The position numbers and the translations under genes are program-made. Shown piece after piece: positions 10,376-23,164 of a stretch of DNA of 64,000 nucleotides (the first letter of the stretch is position 1; each line of letters begins with the position of its first letter). The DNA lies in NCBI GenBank assembly GCA_951217055.1, contig OX578276.1, forward strand, positions 119,606,979-119,670,978. The letters are read 5' to 3'. Under the pieces are notes generated by a model. That model was not told where the DNA came from. It did not search any database and was given only the letters and a program-made list of their open reading frames with translations. Origin of the DNA: Gerris lacustris (lineage: Eukaryota; Arthropoda; Insecta; Hemiptera; Gerridae).

Positions 10376-11406
10376 ACCTTATTTATCATGGCCATCCAGA
10401 AAGTGCTTATAATTTTCAGTTTCAAAATTTTGTAATTAACTAATAATATTGTAATAAACTAGTAAATATTCTTTTCTGTCAACTTTTGTCAGGGTGGAAG
10501 GATGTAATTGTCCATATACGGGGTTTATGTTTGAGTGATGTCATTGAAATATATATATCGCTCATAATTTGAACTTTTTTATAATCTAAACCTAATACGT
10601 GTACTCTTGCTTCACTACTTTCTTCTCGTCGGTTTATTATTATTATTTTTTTTAAATAATCATAAAAATATACTATTATATTACGTATTTTTTTGTCAGG
10701 ATCAAAACCGCATGTAATTCCTCATATGTCATTTTTTATGAACTTCTTGTTTTTTTTCTTCATTCTTCGGCACCGTTAATAATGGAGGTGTTCACGGTTG
10801 AACTTTAACCTGTCTAACCCATAATTTAACCGCAAGTTTAAACAGGTTGTACAGATGTATATTTATAAACACATTTTCTTCACAAGAGCAATGAGTTATT
10901 TATTATCATTGTGCTTTATGAGTATGTGTAATTGTCATTATTTCTTTGTTTTAATCTTGCTCAGAGCCATTGTCGTAACCCATGAGGATGTACTGAGGTG
11001 TGATTATTGGTTATTTGAAACTTTATTTCATTATTTTAGTACGCCTATCTTTGACTGCAAAAATTAAAATGTAAAATAAGCTATGATCTATCATATATGT
11101 ACCCTATTACATGTCTTTAATTTGTAGGTGGATCCAACTTTTTTTCTTTACTATCTTCATCGCATTTGAATAATGTTTGCCTGAAGGGAGAAAGAAATGT
11201 ATTTGTAAATTAATGTTTATCTACATTTACTTGTTACGGAATTTCAATTGTTTGTTTAGACTCTAAATTTTCATGGTGACCTAGTTGTCTTTGTTTGGAT
11301 AATAATATAAGAGTGGTTCCTTTTAAAAAATCTTCAAAATCGGGAAGAATCTTTTCAAAATATAAATGATATATCTTCCCGTATATATCTGGTTTTATTC
11401 TGCGAG
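10376..11406. other. AT-rich stretch, nothing firm
   Basis: An 'aacctgt...acaggtt' inverted pair lies at about 10807-10849. A small open frame starting at 10855 has hydrophobic content but no recognised domain. No supported gene. Confidence 0.5.
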
Positions 11407-11506
11407 GATTCGCTAGAAGAATTATCGAGATTATTAGAACACACTGAATGGTGGCTTAGAAAAAGGCAAAGGCATGGAAGGAGCCTAGTAGAAAGGAAAC
11501 GAGAGG
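11407..11506 (+). CDS. Candidate internal exon, 100 bp (copy A)
   Basis: An acceptor-like tract ending 'ttttattctgcgag' precedes 11407 and a donor-like AGG|GTAATT follows 11506. The exon reads DSLEELSRLLEHTEWWLRKR and continues with a very basic stretch, a strongly amphipathic and charged composition unlike random AT-rich translation. It enters in phase 0, matching the donor at 8115, and leaves in phase 1. The frame stays open on both sides (about 11310 to 11645). The GC-richer island runs on to about 11690 and its minus strand is also open, so strand and reality are uncertain. No homologue recognised. Confidence 0.3.
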
Positions 11507-14500
11507 GTAATTATTCGAAGCCACCTGTTGGAACGGTTAGGAAGTCTGGGTGTAGCCTGCGTCTGGTTGCCTCCTGCGGCAGGTGCTGCCATGTTCCAGC
11601 AGCTCCTTGTACTTCCAGTCGTGTCCGTTTCTAACCGCTCGCCATCACTTCCAATAGTCAAGGACGGTTGGAGATTCTACTTATTATTATGTAAAAATGG
11701 AAGACTTAGTTATTAAATATTGTTCGTGGACTGAATTATGGTTATTAAACATTGAAAACTATATATTAAAATACAAGAAGCTCCTTTGATACATCCAGTC
11801 ACTTTACCGCTCTTTTGCAGAAATTTGCTGTGGTCAATGATCTAATCATAAAGCATTCTTTATAACCGCATAATTGTCGATGGCCAACTTTCTGAGGTTC
11901 ATTTAAGGATCAAAGCTGTAGTAGTGATAGCTAGTAGTATATAGCTAGTATATGATAGCTCAGTAGTATATGATCTAATATATGATAGCTAGTGATAGCT
12001 AGTAGCTAGTAGTAGTAGCTTCATAATTCTGCCTCTGATTCTTAAACCGTACCAACACATGTATTTCATATTCTATTTCTTCATATATTGTTTGTCCTGA
12101 AGATTACACTGAAAATAATGTTTTGCTACTCTTTATCATGGCATTTTGATTGACATATTAAAAACATATCCTGCCACATCTTCTCCCAAGGTTTTGCTTT
12201 ATTTGATCAAAACAATAATTAACAACATGTATACATTTCTAATACATTGATTACATACATTCTATATACATTGGACTTACAACAATAAGTACAAATATAT
12301 ATGTATGTATATAATATATGCAATGCAAATGAACTTGTGATTCAACGTACTGCATTAATAAAGGGTTTGATAGTCTAACCACTAAAAAACTAAATCTATA
12401 TAAATAATACTGTAAGATGTTACTGTATGAAACTAATATGTGGGTAATGCTGTTAAACTCTAATTCACGGATCTAAAATTATCAGGGTAGCTTAAATTAA
12501 TTATAAGTAAAAAGATTTCTATAATGATTCTCCTTCATGGGTAATTAACTTTTGTATAAATAATATACTCGTATATATCGTGACACATATAAGCACTTTC
12601 ATGCGTCAATAGAAAATCGAAAGAGAATCAATTTGGTTGAACCAATATAATATAACTGGGTGCTTTTGGAAATACAAATCAGACGCGTTTTTCTTTCACA
12701 ATTTTGCTTTATTACTTCATTCAGAACAACTTAAACACTGATATATATACATTTGTGAAATTTTCTAACTGTTTGAAAAAAACTAATATAACGTGGCAAT
12801 TGCGCAGAATAATCTATTTATATTAATTGATAAGGTCAACATTTTTTATACGATGTATTATTTTTACCCATAAACAGAATTTGAAATTTAATGGTAAATT
12901 AGGATTAATCTCAATAAAATTTAATTAGGTACTTACTCTTATAATTTCAAATATTTTTACAAATGTAACAACTGTCATCATTATACTGACTTGTGTGTTC
13001 AGAATTGTTTGGGCTCAAAATTACTTGGACGGGCGTGGCTACTATAGAATATCCTAACTAGACAACTGGATTATATTTAACATTATATAAAGAATATATT
13101 AAAATCTCTATTAAATGTTTAGATTTGTTTAACAAGGTGAAATGAAAAGCACTTTTCCCCCTTTTTTGTCGCAAGTGAGAACGAGCGCCCCACCGTACCG
13201 AAATTATAGTTTTATTAAATTTCCTATACTCATTTTTACCGATAGTATCATTATAATTTCCTAATTTACAATTAACCCTTTTTCCCTCGTATTATAGTTT
13301 TTTTTTGTTTTTTTTTATAAATTATAAATATTTTATTCATATCTTTAGTTTACAAGATTAGAGTTATTTATTTTTTGAAGAAACCTGAATTCCTTCTAGC
13401 AAAAAGAAGAACTAAAAATCCTGGATTATTATAATTTCATAAACTTTTGATATTTATTTTATGGTGGATAAACCCTTTTTTTAAAACAATTTTTATCCCT
13501 CTGATTTTGTATCTTGGTGTTAAATGACCCGTCGTTATAATTAAGGCTTTTAAATTATACTTTGAGAAGTTACAAAAAACTTGAGTGTCTATACATGATA
13601 AAGGACGTGAGGAGAACCTCATTTCAATGGCTTTTGACCTAAAGGTAAATAGCAATTATTAAGTGCAATCGACAGCAAATTAATCTTAACTTAAAAATTA
13701 TTTATTAATTATTAATCTCGGTTAATAAATTGTTGATTGAAACGCAGCCTGTTCTGAAATTTCCAGAAAGCAGTACTACTCTCTACCGGTTTTTTCTGAT
13801 GACTTCATACCTTTGAATTTCTAAGAAATTGAAATCTTATTGTGGTAAAATTATTTGCATCCAATCTCCCAGGGAAAAAATGTAATATTAAAAATATAAA
13901 TATTTATGGGCGCACTGCATAATTAGAAAGAATAAAGTGTGTAAAAGTCGTAAGCGAGAGAAACGTTATACTCTTATGTATTATAGAATATGCTCCTGAC
14001 AGATTAGGAATAATTATAGTGACTATGTTTTTTATTTGCCACAGTCAGTGTTGCCTACATAATATATTTATATATATATATACACACATAAACATATATA
14101 AATATATAAAGTACAAATAGTGACCACCGATCAACTGATTAACCAACAGATTTATCTGGAACAAATACCAATGACTGACCTCGAATCATCATGATTTTTC
14201 AGGAATCGCTCATCCTATGCTGAGCATGACCTGTAAACGACTTATGACCTATAACCTTTAAATTATGATTTAAATTACCAAGGATCTTTAAATTTTGTCG
14301 GTCTTCTTAACCTATAGGTGCTTGCTAAGAAATATGTTTGTAAGCCCCCTTAATTAAGATCTTAATTCAAAATGGTGGTAAGTAATAAATAGTCATCCCA
14401 ATTGCACGAAACCAAGGAGTTTAACTTATTCCAGGAGGGGGAGAAGATACTATGCAAGTTAAAACTTAATGGAGGCCTCTTCTTTTGTTATAATTTATTA

Positions 14501-15554
14501 CTAATATGGATATATCCAAATTTAGTCTTTAGAAGAAGGGATGGGGGATTAGTTGGTGACATTAAATTTAAAAAAAAAGATTTGGTTAGAAATCCTAGTG
14601 TCGCTTTATAGGTGTCGCTAGTTAGGTTTGAAATATATTTCATTGAAATATAAGAAGTAATCATTCTTACTTGCACCTTCGACATTTCTGCTAGAAATTA
14701 ACGATCATTTGGCAACTATTCAGTTAATTTTATTATATTGACTAATATTTCTTTTTCAAAGAAAACCCAATCTTACATAATTAAATCTTATTTGGCAATT
14801 TAACTGTTTTTTGAAATCATTTCTCAATGTGAATTTTTAAGGATATTGCTAAAATAACTTAATGGTTGATTCACATCGATCAATCCCAATAAAATTATTT
14901 TCTTATTACGAAGCTTTAAACCTTTCTAATTCGGTTCAGTCGTTCATTAATAGATCAAAATAACACGTATTTAATAACCACCTTGAGATTTCAGATCTAA
15001 AAATCGTTCTAATGATTCTTAGATCCAATTAAAGTTACTAATTATCCGACTATAGATAAAGGATTTTTCCACGAATAGAATTGTTAAACCTATAAAATGG
15101 TAAAATTATGTGAGAATCGAAACTTTTTCTTTACTATTTTAATTAGGGAGTTAGGTGTAGTTGTTTTTAACTAATGTAACGATGTATTTGGTGTTCTTGT
15201 ACTTTGAACATAGCAGTGTTACTTTCCTTTTTTGTGGACTATAATTAAGCTAGGATTAGCTTGGAAGGATGTGATACTAACAATTTATCTTTGTGACGAT
15301 ATCTCAAAACTAACCTCATTTATATTCCTTTGTTGTACATTCAGTATGATGGTGTATAGATCCCTTATCTTATATTATTATTCTAAACTGTTATTTTTTA
15401 AAAATATTTTTCCTTCTTTGGGGGTGACAAACACTGTGTGGAGTTTCCACTTAATTTTTTCTCATGAAAATAATATTACTTTCGCTTTTCCCTTCTCCGG
15501 GTATGAAGATAGATTTATTTTGGTCGCAGCAATATAAAATCAATTACAAAAAAA
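11507..15554. other. AT-rich non-coding stretch with simple repeats (copy A)
   Basis: A GC-richer island ends at about 11690. A degenerate TAGCTAGTAG repeat lies at 11915-12020, a TA/CA-rich tract at about 14060-14107, and several AT palindromes are present. Short open frames show no recognised domain and most are hydrophobic AT-rich translations. Nothing further seen. Confidence 0.5.
11915..12020. repeat. Degenerate TAGCTAGTAG simple repeat (copy A)
   Basis: Interspersed 'agtagt', 'agctagtagta' and 'tatgatagct' words repeat irregularly over about 105 bp, consistent with replication slippage. Confidence 0.75.
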
Positions 15555-15735
15555 GCGATCCGAGACAAATAGACAAAATTTCTCATATACAAGTTCATAA
15601 TTACTTACCCCAGAGTTTTCCATGTATTAGTTGTTTTAGGTACATTTAATTATTATTGAACAATTTATCATAAAAATAACTTTCCCTCGTCGGGGAATCG
15701 AACCCGGCCTCTCTTCGTCCGTGTTTAAAATTATT
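15555..15735 (-). mobile_element. SINE-like repeat with tRNA-type B box, second copy (copy A)
   Basis: The order is the same as at 5385-5560. On the minus strand GGGTTCGATTCCCCG (plus 15689-15709 region) is followed by the 'ttatttttatg' body and the 'caaattttgtctatttgtctcgg' tail. No A box was identified, so it is probably a 5'-truncated copy. Confidence 0.5.
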
Positions 15736-15784
15736 TCCTCAGGAACTAATTTTTATATGGGCTACATTTTAGATTTTTGTAATA

Positions 15785-16085
15785 AAAATAGTCGGAACCG
15801 TTTTTGAAAAATAATTTTTTTTAACGTTTATCAGAGTTTTTGGGGGGTAGCGACCCCAAATTCGAAGCTATATTACATTTCTCGATTTCGCCTCGGGGTA
15901 TGATTTTTTTAAGCATGCATGCCTAATTTCGTCAAAATCGGCCCAGTAGTTTAGGCTCTATGTGTCTGCAGTCTGCACAGATGACAGACAGACATTTTTT
16001 ACAAACAACTTTTATGGACTCAAGGCGCCTCAAAAGTGTAAATCTATCAAAATCTCAAAATCGAATTATATGAGAAAGTAAAAAT
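15785..16085 (+). mobile_element. LINE-like 3' tail fragment (copy A)
   Basis: Contains 'aatttcgtcaaaatcggccc', 'agtagtttaggctctatgtg' and 'gacagacagaca', a motif order typical of 3' untranslated ends of insect LINEs and the SINEs that borrow them. No reverse transcriptase frame is adjacent. Confidence 0.4.
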
Positions 16086-17316
16086 TGAATATATTTAGAA
16101 ATTATAAAGACTTACAAAGGAGATGAATTAAATGAAAATATTACTAACTTAAATTTCCTGTCTTTCATGCCCAGTATTACATTTTCAGTGCTATAATTGC
16201 TAGACTAGTATCCTTATCCAGTGTTATCCTCATACCTTATGTCATTATTCTATAGCTTTATTTTTATAGCATTAAATAATTACTAAGTAAGTATTAAATA
16301 TTTCCCAATATATCTGTATATATTTTTATTGATTTTATCGTTGTATCTAACATTATTTAAAATTTATCTATTTCATTTTAAATAGATAAATTTTAAATAA
16401 TTTTTTGGAGGCATTATTTAGTTTAAGTAATATAATTAATAATTTGATGCGTTTATGATAAACAGATCATAAGGAAAATGAACCTCTTTAAATTAATATT
16501 TGTAACAAATATTATTAAACATCATATGTTTGAAACTTATACTACTAGTTTTTGTTATACGATGATAAGTATGAAACATCGTTTTATTTTCAATTTGATT
16601 TTTACTATTCTTCACTTTCTTATATCTAGTTTTATTTATAACTCAAATATTTAAAAGGAAGCAGTAACTCTTAATCATTTTATACTAATGTATCCATTTT
16701 GTTCATATAACCCTTCCTTAAGGGTTTTAAGGAACCAATATCATAAGGAAACTTAATATCTCATGAAGACATACAACAATTTTAAACAGGGATGTATTAA
16801 GTTTCCCACCATTTTGCGACCCCAGTTCATTGTCTACAATTTAAACGAATGTTATTATAAAGTATACTAATTTTATACTTCTCGCAGTCATAGAAGAAAT
16901 CATAGGACAGTAGGAAATTGTTCGGTGCACGATAATAAAAGTTTTTTGGCTAGAAAATAATTAAGTGAAGGTAATCTTAAGGTAGCTAAAATTGTTCCAA
17001 TTTACACTTCAAGTAGATGATTACTCATATTTATTTGACTGCTTGAGAACTCTCCTTTTCGTCTACACTTTGTGTTTCTTGTAAAGACAGATTTTTTTCA
17101 AGTGAGAATAGGAATTTGCCCTTGCTGTCAATATCTGTTTTACTTTTTCTATACCTAAATTGTATATTATTTGTTCTAGTACTTGCAGTTAGTCCTTAGC
17201 TTATTTATTTCTTAATCTCTCAAGGGTTTAGCGTTTAGTGATAATTTACTTTCATTGATAAATAAGAATTTATTGTACAGAATCAAAGACACAGATTAGT
17301 TGATTTTACAGTTTGG
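16086..17316. other. AT-rich stretch, only a hairpin recognised
   Basis: Apart from the perfect hairpin at 16352-16401 no feature is supported. Confidence 0.5.
16352..16401. repeat. Perfect 22-bp hairpin (copy A)
   Basis: Arms 16352-16373 and 16380-16401 are exact inverted complements with a 6-nt loop (CATTTT). The arms are AT-rich (ATTATTTAAAATTTATCTAT...). It could be a short palindromic relic; the AT content and short loop argue against a microRNA precursor. Confidence 0.8.
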
Positions 17317-17705
17317 ACTGGTTTTATTTCTATTTTGGTCGCAGTTAAGTTATAATTTAACTACAGCTAAATGCCCTTAAATTTCTCATTTAGGTAAATA
17401 TAACAGTATTAAAGCGATTTATCATTATTGTGTTATCAATTTGTGGTATCACTAACCCCTGTTATAGACTATATTTGTCTTCACAAAGAATTTCAACAAA
17501 GTTTGATTTTATAATGGTTTTATTTCGATTTTGGTCGCAATTCTAGAATATATAATTTAACAGCTAAACACCCTTAAAGTTCTCATTTAGTTAAATATGA
17601 TGGTTTCAGAGGGATATATCTATATTGTGTTATCAATTTGTGCGGTATCACTAATCCCTGTTATATATCTATATTTGTCTTCACAAAGAATTTCGACAAT
17701 GCTTT
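17317..17705 (+). repeat. Diverged tandem duplication, unit about 196-200 bp (copy A)
   Basis: Two successive units share 'gttttatttc(t/g)attttggtcgca' (17321 and 17517), 'tgtgttatcaatttgtg', and 'ttgtcttcacaaagaatttc' (about 17475 and 17675). They differ by substitutions and small indels, so this duplication is much older than the 30.6-kb one. Non-coding. Confidence 0.8.
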
Positions 17706-20059
17706 TGCTTTACAAATTCTTATTCTTCGTTATAAATTACAAAAATGAGAAGTTTTACATAATATTAATTTGGCAGCAATAAACCATCTTGAACAATAGC
17801 CTCTCACGGTTATAGACATCACAATTAATTCGCCAAAAGCTATAAATTTAACTGGTTTACATCACTAAAAAATTGTATTTTACATTTTTTTTTGTCTTGG
17901 TTGGTGAAGGATTAATAGGTACATTTCATTACAAATACAATAACCGCAGTAATTTGTATCTTACATTAGCTTTTGTCGATATTTAGCCTAAAAAGGCTAA
18001 ATATTATCAATATTTTAGATTTCATAATGATTGTTCATGTATATGTCAATAGATGTTTTCAAGAGGGATACATTCTATTTCTTTTACCTGATACTTGTTG
18101 GATTTGTCTTTTGTTGGATTGTTGTTAAACCAATGGTGGTAAAGGGTAAATAGCCTGGTGTAGTAAAGTCAGAAACATGGATAGAGTTGTTGTCTATACA
18201 AGTTTTCGATTCTATTGTTGTACATGGTTGTTGATAGGACTTAGAGGATTCGAAGACGGTGCTAGTCATAGTTTGGCATTCTCTCCGTCACACGGGGATA
18301 TCATCCTGCATAGTAAGGAGGTCTCGCCAGTGTTGTGGGGGCGTAGCCCTGGGAACATTCGAGACCGTCATGTCCTCTAACCCTCAGGAAGCCTCAAGAC
18401 TATACTCAGACGACAAAAAACTTGGGAACCAAACTCTACTGAAGGCAAAAAACACACATACATTTTTTCCCATATTGGACCGGATCTGGGGTGCTGGAAA
18501 CACCTTCCATGGGAAAATCCACTATTAAAGCCTTCTTTATAAGGGAATATCTTTATTAAAAGACTAATACAGAAGGCGTTTATATTTACAAGATCTAAAT
18601 TAGGAGAATATCGCAGGTGTTTTGTTTTCATTATGCAAAGGATGCGGATGCGGGCGGTTAAAAAGCCGCTTCAAAAATATCTGAGAATAACAGGTGCTTT
18701 GTACCTGCCCCAAGTGCATTGACTTGCTTCCCCTCTGACTCAGTTGATGTTTAGTAGCTAATTGTTATGACTAGGGAATATAGTTTTTTGCACATATCAA
18801 CCAAGGGATTACTTCAGAGTTATGAGTCATTTTTGTAGGTCACTGGCCTTAGAGTTCAATAGTTGACTTACATCATTTATCTTCCGAGTTCATGAATGAT
18901 AAACTATAAAATTCTTTATAACCTTAAGCAATGTGCTTAAAAAATGTATAACTTGAGAGTTAGAGTGCTTCTATTTTTTTACTTAAGAAATATTTACGAT
19001 TTAAATTAAGGATGTAAAAACAAGTCGAGGAACAGTAATTCGAATGCTCTGTCATTGAAATTGTTATGGATTGACCAGATTATTCCCTATGGTGTGTTTT
19101 TGTTTTAATTTTATTTATTTTTTTGTGAATGGGTTTTAAAAAGTGTTTATTTCTTAAATACCTTGACGCCTAATATCCTGAAACGTCTGGTATCTATTCG
19201 GAAACGACAGATATAATACTTTTAAGGTATTATATACCTTAAAAAATATATATAGGTACACAAATATATACCTATGTTAACTAAAAATGTTTAACTTTGT
19301 TTTGACATTAAGTATAAAAAGTTAATGAAATCTAAAACTCATTTATGGAATAAGAATTGAGATTATAGCAACGAAGGAAATTCGAGTTATTTACGTTATT
19401 GCAAGAAAGTACGTGGAATATCCTTTACATTTATATGATTTAAACCTAAATGTACTCCAAAACAAAATACAGGGTTACCAGGCTTCCGGTTTTGGATTAA
19501 ATATCCCGGTGTTTTTTAGGGACGCCAAAATGTCCCGGTTTTCAATGGAGATATAATTTTATTACAGTAAAAAACAACGTACATTCCGATAATTTATGCT
19601 GATAATGTAAAGTAGGTATAGAAAATTAAGTATAAACAAAAGTATATTAAGTTATTATTATTATGTTCATGGATAAGAGGTATTTTTAATCTAAGATTTT
19701 TTTTATACTTAATAATTTGTTTATGATACCGATATTGTATTGTAGTATTCAGTATTTCTTATATTGCGGTGAAATAAAGAAATTAATTTAGGCTCTACAT
19801 TTAAGGGGCACTAACCCAGGAAAACTCTAAAAAAGTAAAAATAATTATTTCTCGAAGACTTTAATTTTCTAAAAAATATCTAAAACTTAGTCCATTTAAT
19901 TACAAATCTATAACCATAAACACTTTTTAAATAAATATGTTTAAAAATAGACTGCCAATGAGTGTAGCACTTTAGCTATACTTATGCTTTCACAACCTAT
20001 TATTGTAAAATTTATTTATCCCCCCCCCCACCCGTTTAATCTTCCAAATTGTTTTGATT
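17706..20059. other. Non-coding stretch with a GC-richer patch (copy A)
   Basis: 18170-18530 is richer in G+C and has overlapping open frames on both strands (about 18177-18380 plus, 18377-18631 minus). None shows a recognised domain and no convincing splice pattern was found. Small perfect palindromes occur at 17979-18004 (10-bp arms) and 19220-19244 (11-bp arms). Otherwise AT-rich. Confidence 0.45.
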
Positions 20060-20495
20060 TTTTTTATAATTAAAGTATTAATTTAGGAAAATTTAAAGAG
20101 CACAGACGGTTGAAATTATTCCGGGCTATCTGCGGTCTACTTTCGACAAACCATCAAAATTTCATAAAAATCAGATGAGTAGGTAGGTACTTGAAGATAT
20201 TGGTGTAAATAAATGTATTTTTGTGCGCAAGTGGAAGAGAAACAAATAAGCGCTGAAGGTTGAAACTTGATTGGTGCCAACATTGGGCTAATTATGACCC
20301 ACTATCATTTCATAAAATTGGACGACTTATTTTTAAGATACGGTGGTTCGCAACCATTGAGCTACAGACCGACAGACAGACACGGAACCAATAAGATCCC
20401 TGATGTCTAAAATGGATTTCTGTCTTAGAGTTTTAGAAATTCCTCAGAACAATCACAATAGCTTCTGTTACATTCAGTAAATTTGGAAGCAAAAT
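20060..20495 (+). mobile_element. Family 2 repeat, forward copy (copy A)
   Basis: About 370 bp matches the inverted complement of 23165-23560 at roughly three quarters identity by eye. Landmarks are 'tactttcgacaaaccatc', 'aaaatcagatgag', 'attggtgtaaataaat', 'acagaccgaca(g)', 'acacggaacca' and a terminal 'atcacaatagcttctgttac'. A run of C precedes it at about 20020. Non-coding; superfamily not assigned. Confidence 0.65.
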
Positions 20496-20744
20496 TATAC
20501 ATACAAAAGTTGCAGCAAATTTTGACATCCATAAATATTGATAATAACTGAATGCTCTTCTATGCATAGGAACGAAAATACAAAGCAAACCCCGAACAAA
20601 TTTGAGTATTTTCAAACACCATGGCTAAAGTTCTACTCGGAATTAGGGGCAAACTCAGATTATTTATATTAGAGGCCTACTTGAGTGATTGAAACCGTTT
20701 CCAGAACTACACCCGGTTTTCGAAGGCACCTTTAATTAATCCAT

Positions 20745-20805
20745 TTTATTGCTTCCGAATTTACCGAAGGTAACGGAAGCTATGTGATCGTTCCGAAGAA
20801 CGAAA
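20745..20805 (-). repeat. Family 2 terminal fragment (copy A)
   Basis: TTGCTTCCGAATTTACCGAA and the following 'ggtaacggaagctatgtgatcgttc' match the start of the 23165 copy closely, and match the end of the 20060 copy in inverted orientation. It may be the far terminus of a family 2 element. Confidence 0.55.
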
Positions 20806-21250
20806 ATTTGACGAACTATGTCCGGTTGAGCCTGCATATCACTGATTTCTTTGTTTGTTCTGATCCTCCATATAATATATTTTTTGAGAATTTTGCGTTC
20901 CCATCTCCGTAGTTTTTCCTCGCCATTAATCACTAGCGCCAAGTCTCGGATCCATAAGTGACATTTGGTTTTATATGCTATGAGCTTAGTATTGCGACTT
21001 TAGTTACGCGATCTGAATAGTCTTTGCAATATAAGAAAAAGTTTAATGACAATAACTATATCCAGTTGATTTCTGTATAATTAACACTATTCTGTTGTTA
21101 GATTGTTCGTTTAGATAAGATATGTAATGTTAAATTCAAGAAGTATTGTATTAGGAAGGTTCTTGAACTATCTCTCAATTCTAATGATAATAAATTGGTT
21201 GTATTAACTAATATTTTGTTGTAATCAATCATAATGTGATAATTAAAATT

Positions 21251-21420
21251 TACTTAAATAAAATAGGTGGTTTAATATAAAATAATCTATAATTTTCTAA
21301 CCTCAATATAAACGCAAATTACAATCAGAAGATTGTTTCAGTCTTTCAACTATATGCATTTATGTTGTGGTTAGAAAATATAGATTATTTTAAATTATAC
21401 CACCTTTGTTTTATTTAACT
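21251..21420. mobile_element. MITE-like stem-loop, about 170 bp (copy A)
   Basis: Left arm about 21251-21302 and right arm about 21368-21420 are near-perfect inverted complements (for example 'aaataatctat(a)attttctaacc'), with the outer part 'ggtgg...ccacc' and 'taaataaaa' also paired. The 65-bp loop contains 'cagaagattgtttcagtc'. Size and long inverted repeats fit a MITE; no target duplication could be confirmed. Confidence 0.65.
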
Positions 21421-22723
21421 GTATTGTAATGATTATTTAATAATGATATTAGCTTTTTATTAAATTGTGTTGCTCGATGAGGAAGAAATGGTTGATAAAC
21501 CGTTCACAGCTCTTTATTCACTTAGTATCGTGGAGATATAGATGTTTAGTTCTTCATTAATTTATCATTTATTTCACTGCACCCTGCACCCATGAAAATC
21601 GTAAAAAACTATATCGAAATAGATACAGTCTTGCTAAAATGGTTTAGTTTCTAGAGACTGGGTCACGGTACCCTATAGTTAAAGAACCGTTATAATATTC
21701 GATATATCTTTTAATGGTATCTGCTGTAATCTTTCCATATGCTCTAAAAAAAAACTCCATTGTATTCACGTTAGTGTCAAAAAATCAATCATTTTAACAA
21801 AACGACATATATATTTCCTGGTAGCATACCCTTTATTTATTTGTGAACAGTATGTTCCCATAATTACTGATCTAATAATTTACAAACTAAGATATATGTT
21901 CTTTAAATAATAATAATTATCAAGAATAAAACTATTCTACCGATTAAAAATATAATATCTAGTTGAGACTAGTATGAGGAATTTGTGTGTTACAGTAAAA
22001 TAATAGTTTCTTCCCGTTTTAAGAGAAATTTGTTTCATTTAATTGGGTTGTAATCTATTTAGTAAATAATAGATATGTTACTTTAATTTGGAGCTTTAAC
22101 CAGAAATCTTCACAAAGAAGAAACCCTTTATAATATTGCATTACTATTTGGGTGTTAACGTATTACCTAGACGAAAAATAATAAAATTAATAAATTTGTT
22201 AATTAGTGGCAATAATCTTTAAATGCTTATATTATCTTTTTGACGACATTTGTCTTTACGATGTTTTTATTATTTTCATTCATTGCGTTGAACCACTTTT
22301 CTTTATCCTATAACGAACTAGTTCAAATCTCTTGATCTCTTAATTTCCTCAGTAAAAATTATTCTTATAAGTTATATATGTATATATAAACAAAACTTGA
22401 TTCTTATCTTCTTGAAGCTAAAATAAATAAATTTATAAACCTCACATTTATTATAAGAGTGACCAATTATAATTAATTATATCTTCTATTAAATTCGAAA
22501 CAGAGACTGATATTTAATTACTTTATCTACATTAACTTTTAACTTATTAAAATAAATGTTTCTCCTATGAGAGATAGAAGACAAGTTTCTAAATGCATTC
22601 TACTTCAAACGTCAAACTCTGTTGCTAAGACAAAAACGCGTTTGATACAATGCCGCCTTAGATTTCTTTTTGTTTTCAAATCACAAATGTTTTAAAAAAG
22701 CTGATATAAGAGTTTAAAGGAAG

Positions 22724-22912
22724 CTAAAAAAGTGTTAAGGGCATAGGGCGGGAGGTTATTAGGAACGGCGTTGATGTGTAGTACCTGTGCTTGCGGACTC
22801 TGAAATGCTCAAAGAAGCGTGAACTGTTTAGTTCAGATTCAAGGGGTGGGTTAGTATTTCCTACTTCCTTGACTAAAACTTCTCTGTCTTTACTCTGAAT
22901 CACATCCTGCAT
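22724..22912 (-). CDS. Candidate minus-strand open frame, 62 codons (copy A)
   Basis: A GC-richer patch in AT-rich DNA. The minus-strand frame begins MQDVIQSKDREVLVKEVG and contains SSRFFEHFRVRKHRYY before a TAG-type stop. Composition is protein-like, and an AG lies just upstream (cttctag). No domain or homologue recognised. It could be an exon, a pseudogene fragment or chance. Confidence 0.2.
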   Translation of the reverse strand: MQDVIQSKDREVLVKEVGNTNPPLESELNSSRFFEHFRVRKHRYYTSTPFLITSRPMPLTLF

Positions 22913-23164
22913 GGGCCCACCCTAGAAGCGCTTCCTCACGCTACATTAATTAACCGTGTATCCTTTTTTATTTATAAACAGTTTATGAAAAGTGTCAACG
23001 TATTAAAATTTACAAAGTAAAGATCATAGTTAAAAGGTTGATTACTTCTCCTTTTGATTAAGAACGAATACTCCTATTATTGGAATTTTATTTCCTCAAA
23101 CTTTTATTGTTGATCCTATAGTTTTAGAATTTTTAATTAAGGAAAGTAAGTCAAGTAGTTTAAT

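Larger units (their letters stand above)
20496..23164. other. AT-rich interval between inverted family 2 copies (copy A)
   Basis: Holds a short family 2 terminal fragment at 20745-20805, the stem-loop at 21251-21420 and the GC-richer patch at 22724-22912. No transposase or other gene recognised. Confidence 0.5.

Noticed and set aside
18177..18631. Overlapping open frames in a GC-richer patch on both strands
   Set aside because: No recognisable domain, both strands equally open, no convincing splice sites. Noted only as a patch.
19471..19560. CAGGGTTACCAGGC, similar to ends of some insect DNA transposons
   Set aside because: No inverted partner or target duplication found nearby.
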